From Chara braunii (taxonomy: Eukaryota > Streptophyta > Charophyceae > Charales > Characeae): a DNA stretch of 20,000 nt. Location: assembly GCA_003427395.1 (NCBI GenBank), contig BFEA01000404.1:340619-360618 (forward strand). The letters are read 5' to 3'. Within the stretch, counting starts at the first letter, position 1, and each line of letters starts with the position of its first letter. Shown here piece by piece: positions 8,025 to 18,225 of the stretch. The translations under genes were made by a program, and so were the position numbers. Below the pieces are notes generated by a model that was not told the origin of the DNA, did no database searches, and saw only the letters and a list, made by a program, of their open reading frames with translations.

Positions 8025-9378
8025 ATCATCGCCGTAGCGTTGGCTACTTGTTCTACTTTCTTGTCCTTCCTCTCCGTCCATTCTCACAAGGCATTTTCAC
8101 CTCCTCCCCCTCTTCCTCCGTGCTCCCCTCTTCCTTCTCATCGTCTTTCTCCTCCCTCCCTCTATCTGCTGTTGTGGACCCCCCCTTCAGAGCCCAATCA
8201 TTATTCATCTTTCTTTATTCATTTCAGCAAAAAAAAAACAAAAAAAAAAACATCAGATGTCAAAACTCACAGTGGCACTCGGATCCTCCTCCTCCCCCTC
8301 TTCCTCCTTGATCCCCCCCTCCTCCTCCTCCTCCTCCTCCGTCTGTCTGCGATTATTGACAGCTTCCTAGTCCAGCCTTCTTCACCATTCCTTTTCCAAT
8401 TCAGGAAAATGAAGAAAGAACAACCAATCCATTGTAAATGTTCACAATTGGATAGACAGGCTACAAACCACCTCCTCCTCCCCCCTCTCCTCATCGCCCC
8501 CATCCGCTTCCTCGCTTGTCTTCTACTGCTTTCAGCTTGACGCGACTCAAAAGCGAATTTTAGAGTCAGCCTTGATGGCCTCCAAACGTTCGATTTCATG
8601 GTCGCATCTGGAAATGAGAATTTGGAACCCAGATGCTTTGCTCCCTCCCCTTCATTGCGGTTGACCGAGGGTCCACAGGAGACTACTATGGCAGCAATCC
8701 TGCCAGCTTACGCTATGGCGCTTGCCACCCCTCCCGCCCTCTGTATACTCTCACAAGAATCGAAACCCGTGCCCTGTACTCACATTCGCATCTCCTAAAC
8801 CCATCTGACCGAAATCATAGCCAGATTCGGAAGAAAAACTCCTGGTGTGAAAGAAGTGGAGGTCCAGGAGGGAGGCATGCATGCCCATCCCACATCTTAT
8901 CCCCTCCTGGTATTTATGCCTACCCTTGATAAATAATTTTCCGTCGTCTTGTCACAGATTTACACCTTTTGGCCCTGATTCCTCCAGACATGTCAGCAAT
9001 TCAATAACCTCTTTTTCAAACAAAAATAATGATAAATAAAAAAAAAAGAAAAAAAACCTGTTTATCTTAAGGCAAAACTGATAAAACGACAAAATAACTT
9101 CCACGGCAAGAAAACCTGACTGTTGAAGTGGATATATAAGATTAACCATCTTTCAGAGATAGGAGACCGATTACCCCAATATCAAAAAAAGGACAAGAGA
9201 AAGGACAATCGCAAAAAGGTTTTGAAAGTTGAATCCTTTTAGAATAAAAAGATCGAAATGTTGACATCAAGTTAAACACGTTTCATCACCCCCGTCTCGA
9301 GTCTTTAAAAGAAAAAGAATAATTTCCGTAGTCTTGTGAAAGATTAAAAAAAAAAAAAAAAAAACACTTGATTCAGCC
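8025..9378. other. Intergenic; pyrimidine-rich then A-rich, no gene
   Basis: 8090-8540 is dominated by CCT/CTC repeats that keep several frames open without meaningful protein. From about 8930 the base composition turns A-rich. A roughly 30-base motif, AATAATTTTCCGTCGTCTTG at 8932 and AATAATTTCCGTAGTCTTG at 9318, is a diverged direct repeat. A run of A lies at 9346-9364. I recognise no coding exon or RNA gene. Confidence 0.5.
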
Positions 9379-9394
9379 AAAGACTCTGCCGTTT

Positions 9395-9754
9395 GTCACA
9401 GAGAAAGAAGATCAGCAAATGGCCCCTGCACAAGGATGACACACTAGGCTACCAGAGTGGCCCGGGGTCACTTAAAGCCGGGCCAAAAAACTATAAATAA
9501 ACCAAAAAAAAAAAAAAGTTTTTAAATGATATATTTTATTTTGAATTCGGTGAAGAATTCCGATGTGACCCTCAGGCAAAAGTTGTTCAGTTTAATTTTC
9601 TGCATAACATAGTTTTTTTTTTGGATTTTTTGGATGTACTTGGATATTTTTCCTTTTTGCTGGGACCTTCCCTGCTCCTTGCACGGGCTGGCCACTCGGG
9701 ACCCGGGCGGCCCGGCTGGTAGCCTAGATGACACACATAAATCGAGATATGGTC

Positions 9755-9792
<38 letters not shown>
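9395..9792 (+). pseudogene. U6 snRNA retropseudogene with poly(A), split by a transposon
   Basis: The 5' part (about 9395-9444) reads CACAGAGAAAGAAGATCAGC, then AAATGGCCCCTGCACAAGG, then ATGACACAC. The 3' part (9737-9755) reads ATAAATCGAGATATGGTCC. Joined in order they match the central and 3' parts of plant U6; the first 25-30 bases are missing. A 282 bp element sits between them. GGTCC is followed directly by about 37 A where a functional gene would have a T run, so this is a reverse-transcribed, polyadenylated copy. AAAGACTCTGCCGTTT upstream and AAGACTGCCATTT after the tail may be a diverged target duplication. Confidence 0.8.
9445..9726. mobile_element. 282 bp nonautonomous DNA transposon, hAT-like ends, inserted in U6
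   Basis: The left end TAGGCTACCAG (9445) and right end CTGGTAGCCTA (9726) are perfect 11 bp inverted repeats. GATGACACAC lies directly outside both ends (9435-9444 and 9727-9736), a target duplication of up to 10 bp. If the flanking C and G belong to the termini, the repeats are CTAGGCTACCAG and the duplication is the 8 bp ATGACACA. GC-rich subterminal segments (CCCGGG, GGCCCGG) flank an AT-rich core without coding capacity. An 8 bp duplication and a TAGG start fit hAT MITEs; superfamily assignment is inference. The insertion itself is clear because removing one duplication restores U6 continuity. Confidence 0.8.
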
Positions 9793-9794
<2 letters not shown>

Positions 9795-10515
9795 CTGCCA
9801 TTTCCCCTATTTCTCCCCTCGAACTCGTCTTGATCTACTGATCCTACTCTGTTCTTCCCCCCCCCCCCAAAAAAAGACCAAAAAAAAACTAAAAAATACG
9901 TCCCAAGTCCTCTTCCCAAAAAATCACAAATCCACCAGCAACCAAGTGTTGATTTAATATCTAATGTACCCAACAAGTTGACTTTTCCCTTTTTTTTTTT
10001 TTTGGTGACGAATTCCATATCTTTTTTTTAAGTTTTTCGAACTTTTTCCATTAAGATGACTTCTTTTGGTTAACCACATCTCTTGTCCAGGGATGCTCTA
10101 AATACATCAGGTACCATAAAATAGATAAAGCTTGCACAAAACGGTTCCACCTTCCGCAGTATCGAGGCCAGCTTCTTTAATATTAAAAAAAATAATAATA
10201 ATAATAATAATAAATTGCACAGACGTAGAAGGTTCCCTGGATCCGAAATAAGGCCTCGGGGACAGCTTGGAATTCGTTAACCAATCTTCTTATGTTGATG
10301 TGTGAAGGTACATGCACAATTGCATGCAGTTCAAGATTAAAAAAAAAAAACTCACACAAAAATGTTCACAAAGAGCACAAGCATTGGTTCTTCTCAAACA
10401 CAACAAGATTGCACAAAGTTACTCTCAGAAAATCAAATGTTCTTATTCATGTGCTGAAGGGGGGGGGGGGGGGAATAAAATGCTGAAGAAACGAGTTGCC
10501 AGTTGTGGTGGTTGC
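9793..10515. other. Intergenic, A/T-rich; no gene
   Basis: Contains a C/A run near 9858-9875, an (ATA)n tract at about 10183-10214 and a G run at 10458-10473. No recognisable coding or RNA features. Confidence 0.5.
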
Positions 10516-10690
10516 TGGGAGCTTGCCTGGATGCCCAGCCAAGGATTTGCCTAGATGTCAAATAGCACTTGGGAAACAATTAGAAACGCATTAACCAAGC
10601 TTATTCAAGTAACGAAAAAATGAAAAAAGAAAAATGGAAAAAAAAAAGGGCGCTTGACTAAATGCCCAGCCGCGGAGGTCAAACTACATA
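10516..10690. repeat. Pair of diverged direct repeats
   Basis: GGGAGCTTGCCTGGATGCCC then AGCC (10516) and GGGCGCTTGACTAAATGCCC then AGCC (10648) are related. Each is followed by a GGA and a GTCAAA a little further on. Origin unknown; possibly two copies of a short interspersed element. Confidence 0.4.
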
Positions 10691-10830
10691 CCTCTACTAA
10701 ATATCTCAGCACGTTTGACAATGATCATTCAATAAACAGGAAATACTAAAATAATACAAAAATAATTCAAAATTACTCAAAAATTATCTGGCTTAACTCC
10801 TTTGAGACATAAGATCTGGAGGACAATAAC

Positions 10831-10837
10831 GAGAGAG

Positions 10838-10876
<39 letters not shown>

Positions 10877-10899
10877 GAGTGAGAGAGAGAGAGAGAGAG
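10831..10899. repeat. (GA)n microsatellite, interrupted
   Basis: GA dinucleotides with a few CA and GT interruptions. Confidence 0.9.
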
Positions 10900-11070
10900 C
10901 ACCTTTGCCTTCACATCAAGCGACGAGTGGCAATCAACGGATCGGTGCACACAAGGGAGGTCATCGGGATTCCACGTCGTGATGACTTCCTGCTTCTTCC
11001 ACGTGGTGCATCCCAAATCTTACTGTCCATCAGACTGCTCTACAAAAGAAAAAAGAAAAACAATCCTAGC

Positions 11071-11370
11071 AAGAAAGACTTAGGGAAAAAACAGACTTAA
11101 GAAAAAAGTCCATACAAAAATAAACGCAAACAGTCGACGCTCCTAGTAGATGAGAACATAGGAGCCCCTCACTCCGCACCACTATCTAACAGAATGCCAG
11201 AAAGACTTAAAAAAAAAAAGACTTCGAAAAAAAAAAAACTTTAAAAAAAAAAAAAGACTTCAAAAAAAAAAAGACTTCAAAAAACAAAAAAGGCTTCAAA
11301 AAAAAAAAAAGACTTCAAAAAAAAGAAAGACCTGGGGAAAAAAAAAGACTTAGGAAAAAAAAAAAAACGG
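11071..11370 (+). repeat. Tandem A(n)GACTT array
   Basis: GACTT or a close variant (GACTTC, GGCTTC, GACCTG, GACTTAGG) recurs about every 16-20 bases, separated by runs of 6-13 A, mainly from 11205 to 11368. An earlier start (GACTTAGGG, GACTTAAG) lies at 11078-11102. About ten units are recognisable. It is non-coding. Confidence 0.75.
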
Positions 11371-11657
11371 CAAGTGCATCTTTTCGCCTTCTAGCTGAAG
11401 ATACACTCGCCATTCTACACATTCGGTGAGTAGTGCAGCGCAGTCTATACACTTGAATGGACAGGTAAGAACGACGAGACACTCAAAGACAAGCCACTGC
11501 TCACTATTCCACCCCTCCCCCCTTTTTCTTGGAATAATTATATCATTTAAATTAAATTGATTTTATTACAACTTGAAGAACATTGAGGCCGGGAATTCCT
11601 CACAAGCAACCCGAACATACTGGGGCCCATGCATAGACTCCTCACTTCAGTACTCGT

Positions 11658-11675
11658 ACATATATACATACATAC

Positions 11676-11741
<66 letters not shown>
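11658..11741. repeat. (TACA)n followed by (GA)n microsatellite
   Basis: ACATATATACATACATACA runs into about 60 bases of GA dinucleotide. Frames through it encode Glu-Arg repeats and are not genes. Confidence 0.95.
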
Positions 11742-11743
<2 letters not shown>

Positions 11744-12324
11744 AAACGATGGATGAAAAAGATGACCTACATTCAACGGGATTAGATCTTTTAGTTAATT
11801 TTTTTCTCGGCGGGGGAGGGAAAGGGGGGGGATTAGATCAGATTATAAGATGGGAGATTGGGCAATTTTGCTGGGGTTTGATAGGTTTAGTCGGTGCTTG
11901 ATGATGGGTTAATTCATCGGTGCGGTAGGAGTGTAATTAATCCACCAGCTCAAGTCCATGATTGAGCATGGAGGTGTGCAAGGAGATTAATTAATCCAGC
12001 AGTTTGATATTTTTCTGGCAGGCAACCGTTAATTTCAGGCAGGCGTTCTTTTTAAAAGCGCCCCCCCCCCCCGTATTGCGGAATAAGAAGTAATGAGAGT
12101 AAGCTAATCTTAGAAAGAATGAAATGAAAAATGAAATGGAATAATAAAGTTCAACAAATTAAATTAATCCGATTGTTTAAACAATTGGACAATCGTCCAT
12201 AACAGCCTCGAGAATTTACAGATCTACTTACATACATACATACATACGTACATACTTAAAATAAATAAATAATTAAAAAAAAAACATACATATTACATAT
12301 ACATAAATAGAATGCTTCCGAATG

Positions 12325-12362
<38 letters not shown>

Positions 12363-12452
12363 TTAAAAGGAAAACAGAAAGAACAAGAACAAGAACAATG
12401 ATCTGCTAACTTACTAGTTTTTCGCCATAAATAACATCATGATGATTATTGA
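11742..12452. other. Region 3' of the kinase gene; no gene seen
   Basis: AT-rich DNA with a C run (12061-12072), a (TACA)n tract near 12225-12255 and an A run of about 34 (12327-12360). It lies downstream of the minus-strand kinase gene. The 3' UTR must fall in the upper part, but I could not place a poly(A) signal with confidence. Confidence 0.5.
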
Positions 12453-15400
12453 TTATTGATTGGTCCCATAATCTTCCTTCAACTTCTCCTCCAATCTTGT
12501 AATGCAATTAACTACTTCCTTCATTCTCGGCCTTCTTGCCGGTTCCCTGCGAGTGCAAGCTGCAGCCAATCTCGACATCCCATCCAACGATTCCAGTATC
12601 GGATCCGTCAGCGGATAAAGCGCCACATCAGCAATCTCTCTCAGAGATTGAAGCGTCGGTTTCTCCAAGCAGTACGGTTCCAACCAGGAAGCCAAACTCA
12701 GCTCATCAGAAAACTGTTGATCAGACGCACCAGAAGCAGCGACAACAAGACCACGATCATCCTCACCTCCTTCTTCTTTTCCTCTCTGTGTCTTTGCACC
12801 TCTCTTTTTCCTCCTCTTTCTCCTCTTCTTCTCAGTCGTCTTCCCTCCTCCTCCTCCTCCTTCTCCTGCTCCTTCTCTTCTTCTTTCCTCTCCCTCTCCC
12901 TCTTCTTGTTCGTCATCGTCATCGTCATCGTCATTGTCATCTTCTCCACCCTCCTCTCCACCATCTCCTTCTTGTCCTTTCTCTTTTCCTCTTCCTCCTC
13001 CTCCTCCTCCTCCTCTTCCTCCTCCTCCTCCTCCTCTTCCTCCTCCTCCTCCTATCATGGCCTTCTTCCCCGTTATCAACTCAAGAAGAACGACCCCAAA
13101 CGCATAAACATCCGATTTGGCGCTCACTTTGCAGAATATACTTCCCGACGCTTCTGGGGCAATATAGCCTTGCGTTCCTGCGATATTTATGCTGCTGAAA
13201 GTCGAGAAATCGTCACCGCTTTCAGACGTCTCCGCCGCGATCCAACCACGATCAGAGTCCTCTCCTGCACCTCCTCCCACACCAGCTATCCTACCTGAAA
13301 TTGGAGATAGAGCCGATCCTCCTCCTCCTCCTCCTCCTCCAGAGACGGTAGACAGCTGGAAGCTGTACATGGCCATCTCATCGTCTTCGTCCCACACCCA
13401 TCGATCGGACATGGTGCAGTAATGGTCAATCATGCCGGGCATGGAGGTAACGCTCAGCAAGGAGGAGGAGGCCGGGAGTCTGAACGAGGAATCGACATCG
13501 CCAGCCGCGGTGCAAGCGGNGGNGGNGGNGGTGGCGGNACATTNGGNGGNGNGGNGGGGGGGGNGNGGGGGGGGGGATGTGCCCGCCGCCCCGCTCACCC
13601 ATCCCCGTCACACCCACGTTCGTCAAGTAAGCGCGCACCATGTCCCCCCTTCCTCGCGCCGCCCCCCCGCCTAGAAGGATATTCGAACTGGTGACGTCAC
13701 CGTGAAATACGGGCGGATCCGCTTCTTCGTGGAGATAACGCAGCGCGATGGCGGCGTGTCTGGCTATGGAGACACGTGTCAACCAATCAAGAGGCTTCCA
13801 ATCGACATTGCCATCACCGTAACAACCATTTTCACGCCTTCTTCCTCTTCTTCTTCCGCCACCTTCTTCTCCTTCTTCTCCTTCATCTCCTTTGTCGATC
13901 ACCCTCCGTTCATGGCGGCGCATCCGCTTTCTCGACGCGTTTTCGTCTCGCAGAGTATCTACGCGACCGTCATCGTCATCATTGCCGTCACCATCATCAT
14001 CCAAATCCGTGGACAAGAAGAAATCGTGGTTAAAACCATCACCACAATTCACCCCCTCCTCCCCTTCCGCCTCCTCCTCCCCCTCCACCTCCTTCGCCTC
14101 CTTCTCCTCCTCGTCCTGCAGCAGCTGCTTGGTTGTCACTGTAAGAGATTGCCGGCAATCCGATTGCGAAGGCGGCGATCCATCGGCCACAGTGAGAGAG
14201 GAGAAAGAACAGGATTTCCCTGGCGCAATTGCTCTCTTCCTCGTGATCGTCGTCCTCCTCCTCCTCCTCCTCCTCCTCCTCTTCCTCCCCCGCCTGCCCT
14301 CGATATCCACGACATTTTCGCCGCCTCCACGTGGCAACATCTGCGAGCACGACGACGACGATGACGATGATGATGATGTTATGCGGGACGACAGCTTGTG
14401 AAGTCGGTCGTACAGACTCACGCCTCCAATGAAAGGGTAAACCAAAAAGCACCTCTCCCTGTCGACGGAGTATCCGATGAGGTGGCAGAGGTAAGGATGT
14501 CGAAGCCTCCTGACGATGTCCAGCTCCTCTAGAAATTGCCGATACACTCTCTTGATGGAGAATTCTCCCTCCACTACTTTGATCGTCACCTCCCTGCCAT
14601 CGACCAACTCCCCTTTGTACACCTGCGCGCTGCGCCCTCCCCTGCGCCCGCCGATCAGAGATTCGTCACTGAAATCCGACGTGGAGCGCGCCAACGCCTC
14701 GGGGGTGAACCGGATAATCGTCGGCAGAAGCGGATAAGGCAAAACTTCGGCGGGAGTTTCTCCTTCGTTCCCGCCAATACTAGTCAAAGTCGACACGGAC
14801 CGATTCCTACACATCTTACGCCCATTGCTTCCCCCCGCGCCCAGACAGACAACGACCCATTTCCCGCCGCCATCGAAACAAGACCGCCCCCCCCCCCCAT
14901 CAGGCTGCTGGGGTCTTATAACACAGCCGACCCAGCGTGCGAATGACGCCGCCACGTGGACAGACAGATCGGCCCAAGCATGATTAGATCGACGGAAGTA
15001 GGACCACAGCGCGCCGTTCGCAAACAGACAAATCCCCGATACCAGTGCCACAATGATACAGATCCCGACGGACATCACATGGTGCAAATCGCGACCCCGA
15101 TGCCTCGGATCGGGAACCTGACGGCCCGTTCTTGATAACCTTGCCGACGTGTCAGAGCTGGAGGAGTTTCCAGCTTCGCGCTGCGCGCCACAGCGATGTA
15201 ATGCTGACTGATTGATCTCGAATCGCAGTACGGACTCGTCAGCGCCGCCCACGTACAGAAAAAGATGTCCGTTTTCTTCTTGATGAACGGTAATCGAAGT
15301 CGAATTCCAATCCGCAAGAGTGAGAGGAGGAAGGCGATCAAAGCTGCTGCTGCTGCTGCTGCTGCTGCTGCTAAGAACGGCTACGGCTAACCCAGGATCA

Positions 15401-17829
15401 TAACCTTGGTCAGATTGAGACCAGGACAAGGGGAATGAACCTGAACCGCGATCACCGATGCTTATTAGACCAGGTTCATCACCCTGGGTATTAGAGGGAG
15501 AAGGACCATCCACGGATTGCTGAGCACTTGATGATGATGATGATGATGATGAGAGAGACGTAAGGAAAGAAACGGATATGGCGGCGTCGTTCGTCGTCAC
15601 GGGATAACCGAACGGCGAATCCAGTTGGATCAGCCATAGTCGGCCGACGGACGAGTCAGAGACGAACACGTGGCAGCCGTCGGGGGTAAGAGAGATGCTG
15701 CTTGGTCGATCGAGAGCGCAGTAGATCGCAGGCCAGCTGTCAGAAGTCTGATCGTTACTGCTGCCGCTGCTCCTGCTGCTCACTGGGCTAACGATGGTCT
15801 CCGTCCTTCCTGTTGTGGAGTTGACACGTCGCACTCGGTCGTTGCACCTATCGGCCACGAAGATCACCGATCCATCCGGCGATATACTCGTCGAGCTTAT
15901 CACTGGGTCGCAGAACAACACATCCTCCCCTTGCTCTGCATCTCGGAAGACCCCCCGTCGGGACGCATTCGTCCGCTGCTGCTGCTGCAGCGGATCCGGC
16001 GCGCTCGAGAGGGGAGGGATCGCGATCGGGACACGTGGTGGTCCTGCCACGACGAACGACGATGGCGATGCGCCCGCTGAGGAAACTAAGGCTGCTGCTG
16101 CTTCTCCTGCTACTGCTCGCTGGGATCCCGGTGCTGATCCCGACGCCGACGTGTCTTGCGACGACTGGTTGTCAAGCAGGGCAATCGCACAGATTCGATC
16201 CGGGGTCGACACGTAAAGAAGCGGCTTCGACGGATGGGCTGCCACGTGGATGGCGTTCATAAGATTGCCATCATCATTGGAAGCTATGTTCCTCGTCGGC
16301 GTGAGAGCGAGACGAGGAAGAAGATCAGAATCAGAAGAAGAAGAAGAAGAAGAAGAAGAAGAAGAATTCTCACGACCCTGAGGAAGAGAAGGGTCAGCAC
16401 GATCATCATCGTCATCGGACAAGCTTTTGTTTTTTTCTGCATTCAAAAGATCGATTGAATAGACAGAGGATGTCGAGAATTCCGGTAGGAACAACTCGGC
16501 ACCCGCACGAGAGAAGGCCACATCGTACACACCGATCGCGCGATTGCCAGCAGCAGCAGGCCACGTCAGCAACCATACACTCACATTCACCCGTCTACTA
16601 ATACCACTGTCAGCACTTCTTGCGTCTTTCGGTGGTCCAGACGGAGACGAGCTGCTCCCACCAGACTCCTCACCCCAGCTTTCATTCACCAGTACAACCA
16701 CAAAACTACTTTCGCTGCTATCACTACGGCTATCACTACTGCTGCTGCTAGCAGTAGCAGAAGTACGGCTAAGATCACTCCTATTCAAGGTGGAATCACT
16801 CATCATGATCGTGTTTTCCTTGCCTAATTCGAGGAGATAAACTAGTGATGAGCTGTCATTCCTTGAAAAGCACGATAAGCCCCGCACGCGAGCTTTGAGT
16901 CGGACTCGATCGTCTCCAGTCGCGGATAGGTTCGTCATACTTGTCGCTCGCACCACACCCGCAAACGACAAAAACTCGCCGTTAGGAATGATGATGCCAC
17001 TGTCAGAACTCTGCAGCACCCCTCTTGCTCTTCGTCCACCGAATTCATCACCTCCTCCTCCTCCTCCTCCTATAACCTCACCTCCTCCTCTTTCTCCTCC
17101 TCCTCCTCCGGCCTCCTCTATCTTTCTCCGCGTCTCTTCAAGCTCTTCTCCTCCTCCTACATCAACATCTCCTCCTCCTCCTCCTCCTCCGACTCCTCTG
17201 ACGTCACCACCACCTCCTCTTCCTCCTCTTCCAGCCTTTCTCCGCTTGTTTTCAAGCTCGTCTCCAACCCTTACTTCAAAATCTCCTCCTCCTGTTCCTC
17301 CTCCTCGTCCTACTCCTACTCCTACAACTTCTGCAGGTACATCTCCCTTTCTTTCGGTCGCCTTGTCTATCCTCTTGTCCCTCCCGCTCCTCCTCCTTTT
17401 CCTCCTCCTCCTCCTTAAGATCTCCCTACTATCATTATCATCATCGCCGTCACCATCATCATCAACATCGTAAAGCTTTCGCCCTGTGCCCGTTTGCGAC
17501 GAGAGGTTGCCGCCCAATAACGATCCTCCAACGCCTCGGGATCCCACACCCGCTCCCGCTCCCGATCCCGATCCCGATCCCGAACCTCCTTGCAGAGCAG
17601 TTTTCACCTCGAAGTTGCCGACGGAAGGCGACAAGTGAGTTACCTCCCCCCCTTGTAATCCAATCATTCCAACCCCCCACAGCACAAGTCCAAAAATAGA
17701 AACAGTGATCATCAAGTAGTACCGCTGGCGAGCCATCTTCAACTTCCGCACGCCACGTGGCACCAGCAGGAGCGGCCTCAAAACTTCTGTCGTCATCATC
17801 CGTTTGCTAATTATAGTCATCCCACCCAT
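12453..17829 (-). CDS. Large receptor-like (pseudo)kinase with NHL-like ectodomain
   Basis: Residues are numbered from the ATG at 17829. A second ATG (17736) starts [19 protein letters not shown], a cleaner signal peptide; the frame also extends upstream to a GTG only. Next come a Gly/Asp-rich segment, then NHL-like repeats at about 524-553, 638-683 and 703-738 (for example [18 protein letters not shown]), with N-glycosylation sequons. A transmembrane helix lies at about 918-941. The kinase starts near 1041: a glycine-rich loop, Lys1084 in VTIK, and a Glu in the FLEELDIV helix. The catalytic loop is HGDVTSSN (Asp1378), and the DFG site is NVG (Asn1404). Beyond a frame break near 13520-13576 the other frame supplies [27 protein letters not shown] and a C-lobe ending in TNQ. 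It probably acts at the plasma membrane; ligand unknown. Loss of the DFG Asp and catalytic Lys suggests a pseudokinase. The whole is intronless unless an intron hides in the ambiguous run. Confidence 0.85.
13519..13576. other. Ambiguous-base, G-rich stretch breaking the kinase frame
   Basis: About 14 single N are scattered through a GGN-type run ending in a long G run. On the gene strand it falls in the activation segment, just after NVG. The minus frame above it and the frame below it differ by one base; the assembled sequence has one base too many or two too few relative to one continuous frame. A mis-called glycine or proline triplet repeat is the simplest reading; a short intron is the alternative. 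Confidence 0.85.
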
Positions 17830-17963
17830 CTCTCCTTTCGCATTCACGTCATAATCATCACACCAGCAGACTTGTTGCTTTGATCGACTTATCCCGCCAA
17901 CCAGTACCTTCCTCGCAGACGAATATTAATCTATGATTCACTCTATGCCCTCACAATTTCGTT

Positions 17964-17971
17964 TATTTATA
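17964..17971 (-). promoter_or_regulatory. TATA-like box of the receptor kinase gene
   Basis: The minus strand reads TATAAATA here, 135 bases before the first in-frame ATG. Transcription would start near 17935, giving a leader of about 100 bases. The leader contains a tiny upstream frame, ATG ATT ATG ACG TGA, ending just before the coding frame. Motif only; no expression evidence. Confidence 0.4.
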
Positions 17972-18057
17972 TTACAATGATCGGACTCAATTTGATTTCT
18001 CTGACCCAAGCAGGAGTCTAGACATCATGTTGTTCCAGTACGTCACTATCCGTTACA

Positions 18058-18152
18058 CAGCGCGCATGCGCGCGCGCGCGAGAGAGAGAGAGAGATGGGC
18101 AGCCCGGATGGAATGACACGAAAGAGGGGAGAGGGGGGGGAGGGGGGGGCAG
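18058..18152. repeat. Alternating (GC)n, (GA)n and G-rich tracts upstream of the kinase gene
   Basis: GCGCGCATGCGCGCGCGCGC (from about 18059) is strictly alternating purine-pyrimidine and continues into (GA)n to about 18095. At 18126-18152 there are G runs of 4, 7 and 8, followed by GGGG near 18160. The first could adopt Z-DNA and the second a G-quadruplex. Both lie 230-330 bases upstream of the coding start. Any regulatory role is inference. Confidence 0.6.
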
Positions 18153-18225
18153 GTGAAGGGGAAGAAGACAAGAGAGAGCACGCCCGCCGTAGTTGTAGTT
18201 CAGTCGCCCGACAAGTAAAATGTGC

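Noticed and set aside
12456-13298. Long plus-strand open frame rich in Ser, plus similar frames at 13702-14401 and 16895-17473
   Set aside because: They lie antisense to the kinase gene and are kept open by its CCT/CTC/TCA repeats. The minus strand encodes recognisable kinase motifs, so these are shadows.
17845-17847. GTG as start of the kinase frame
   Set aside because: Nuclear plant genes rarely start at GTG, and in-frame ATGs follow at 17829 and 17736, the latter giving a good signal peptide.
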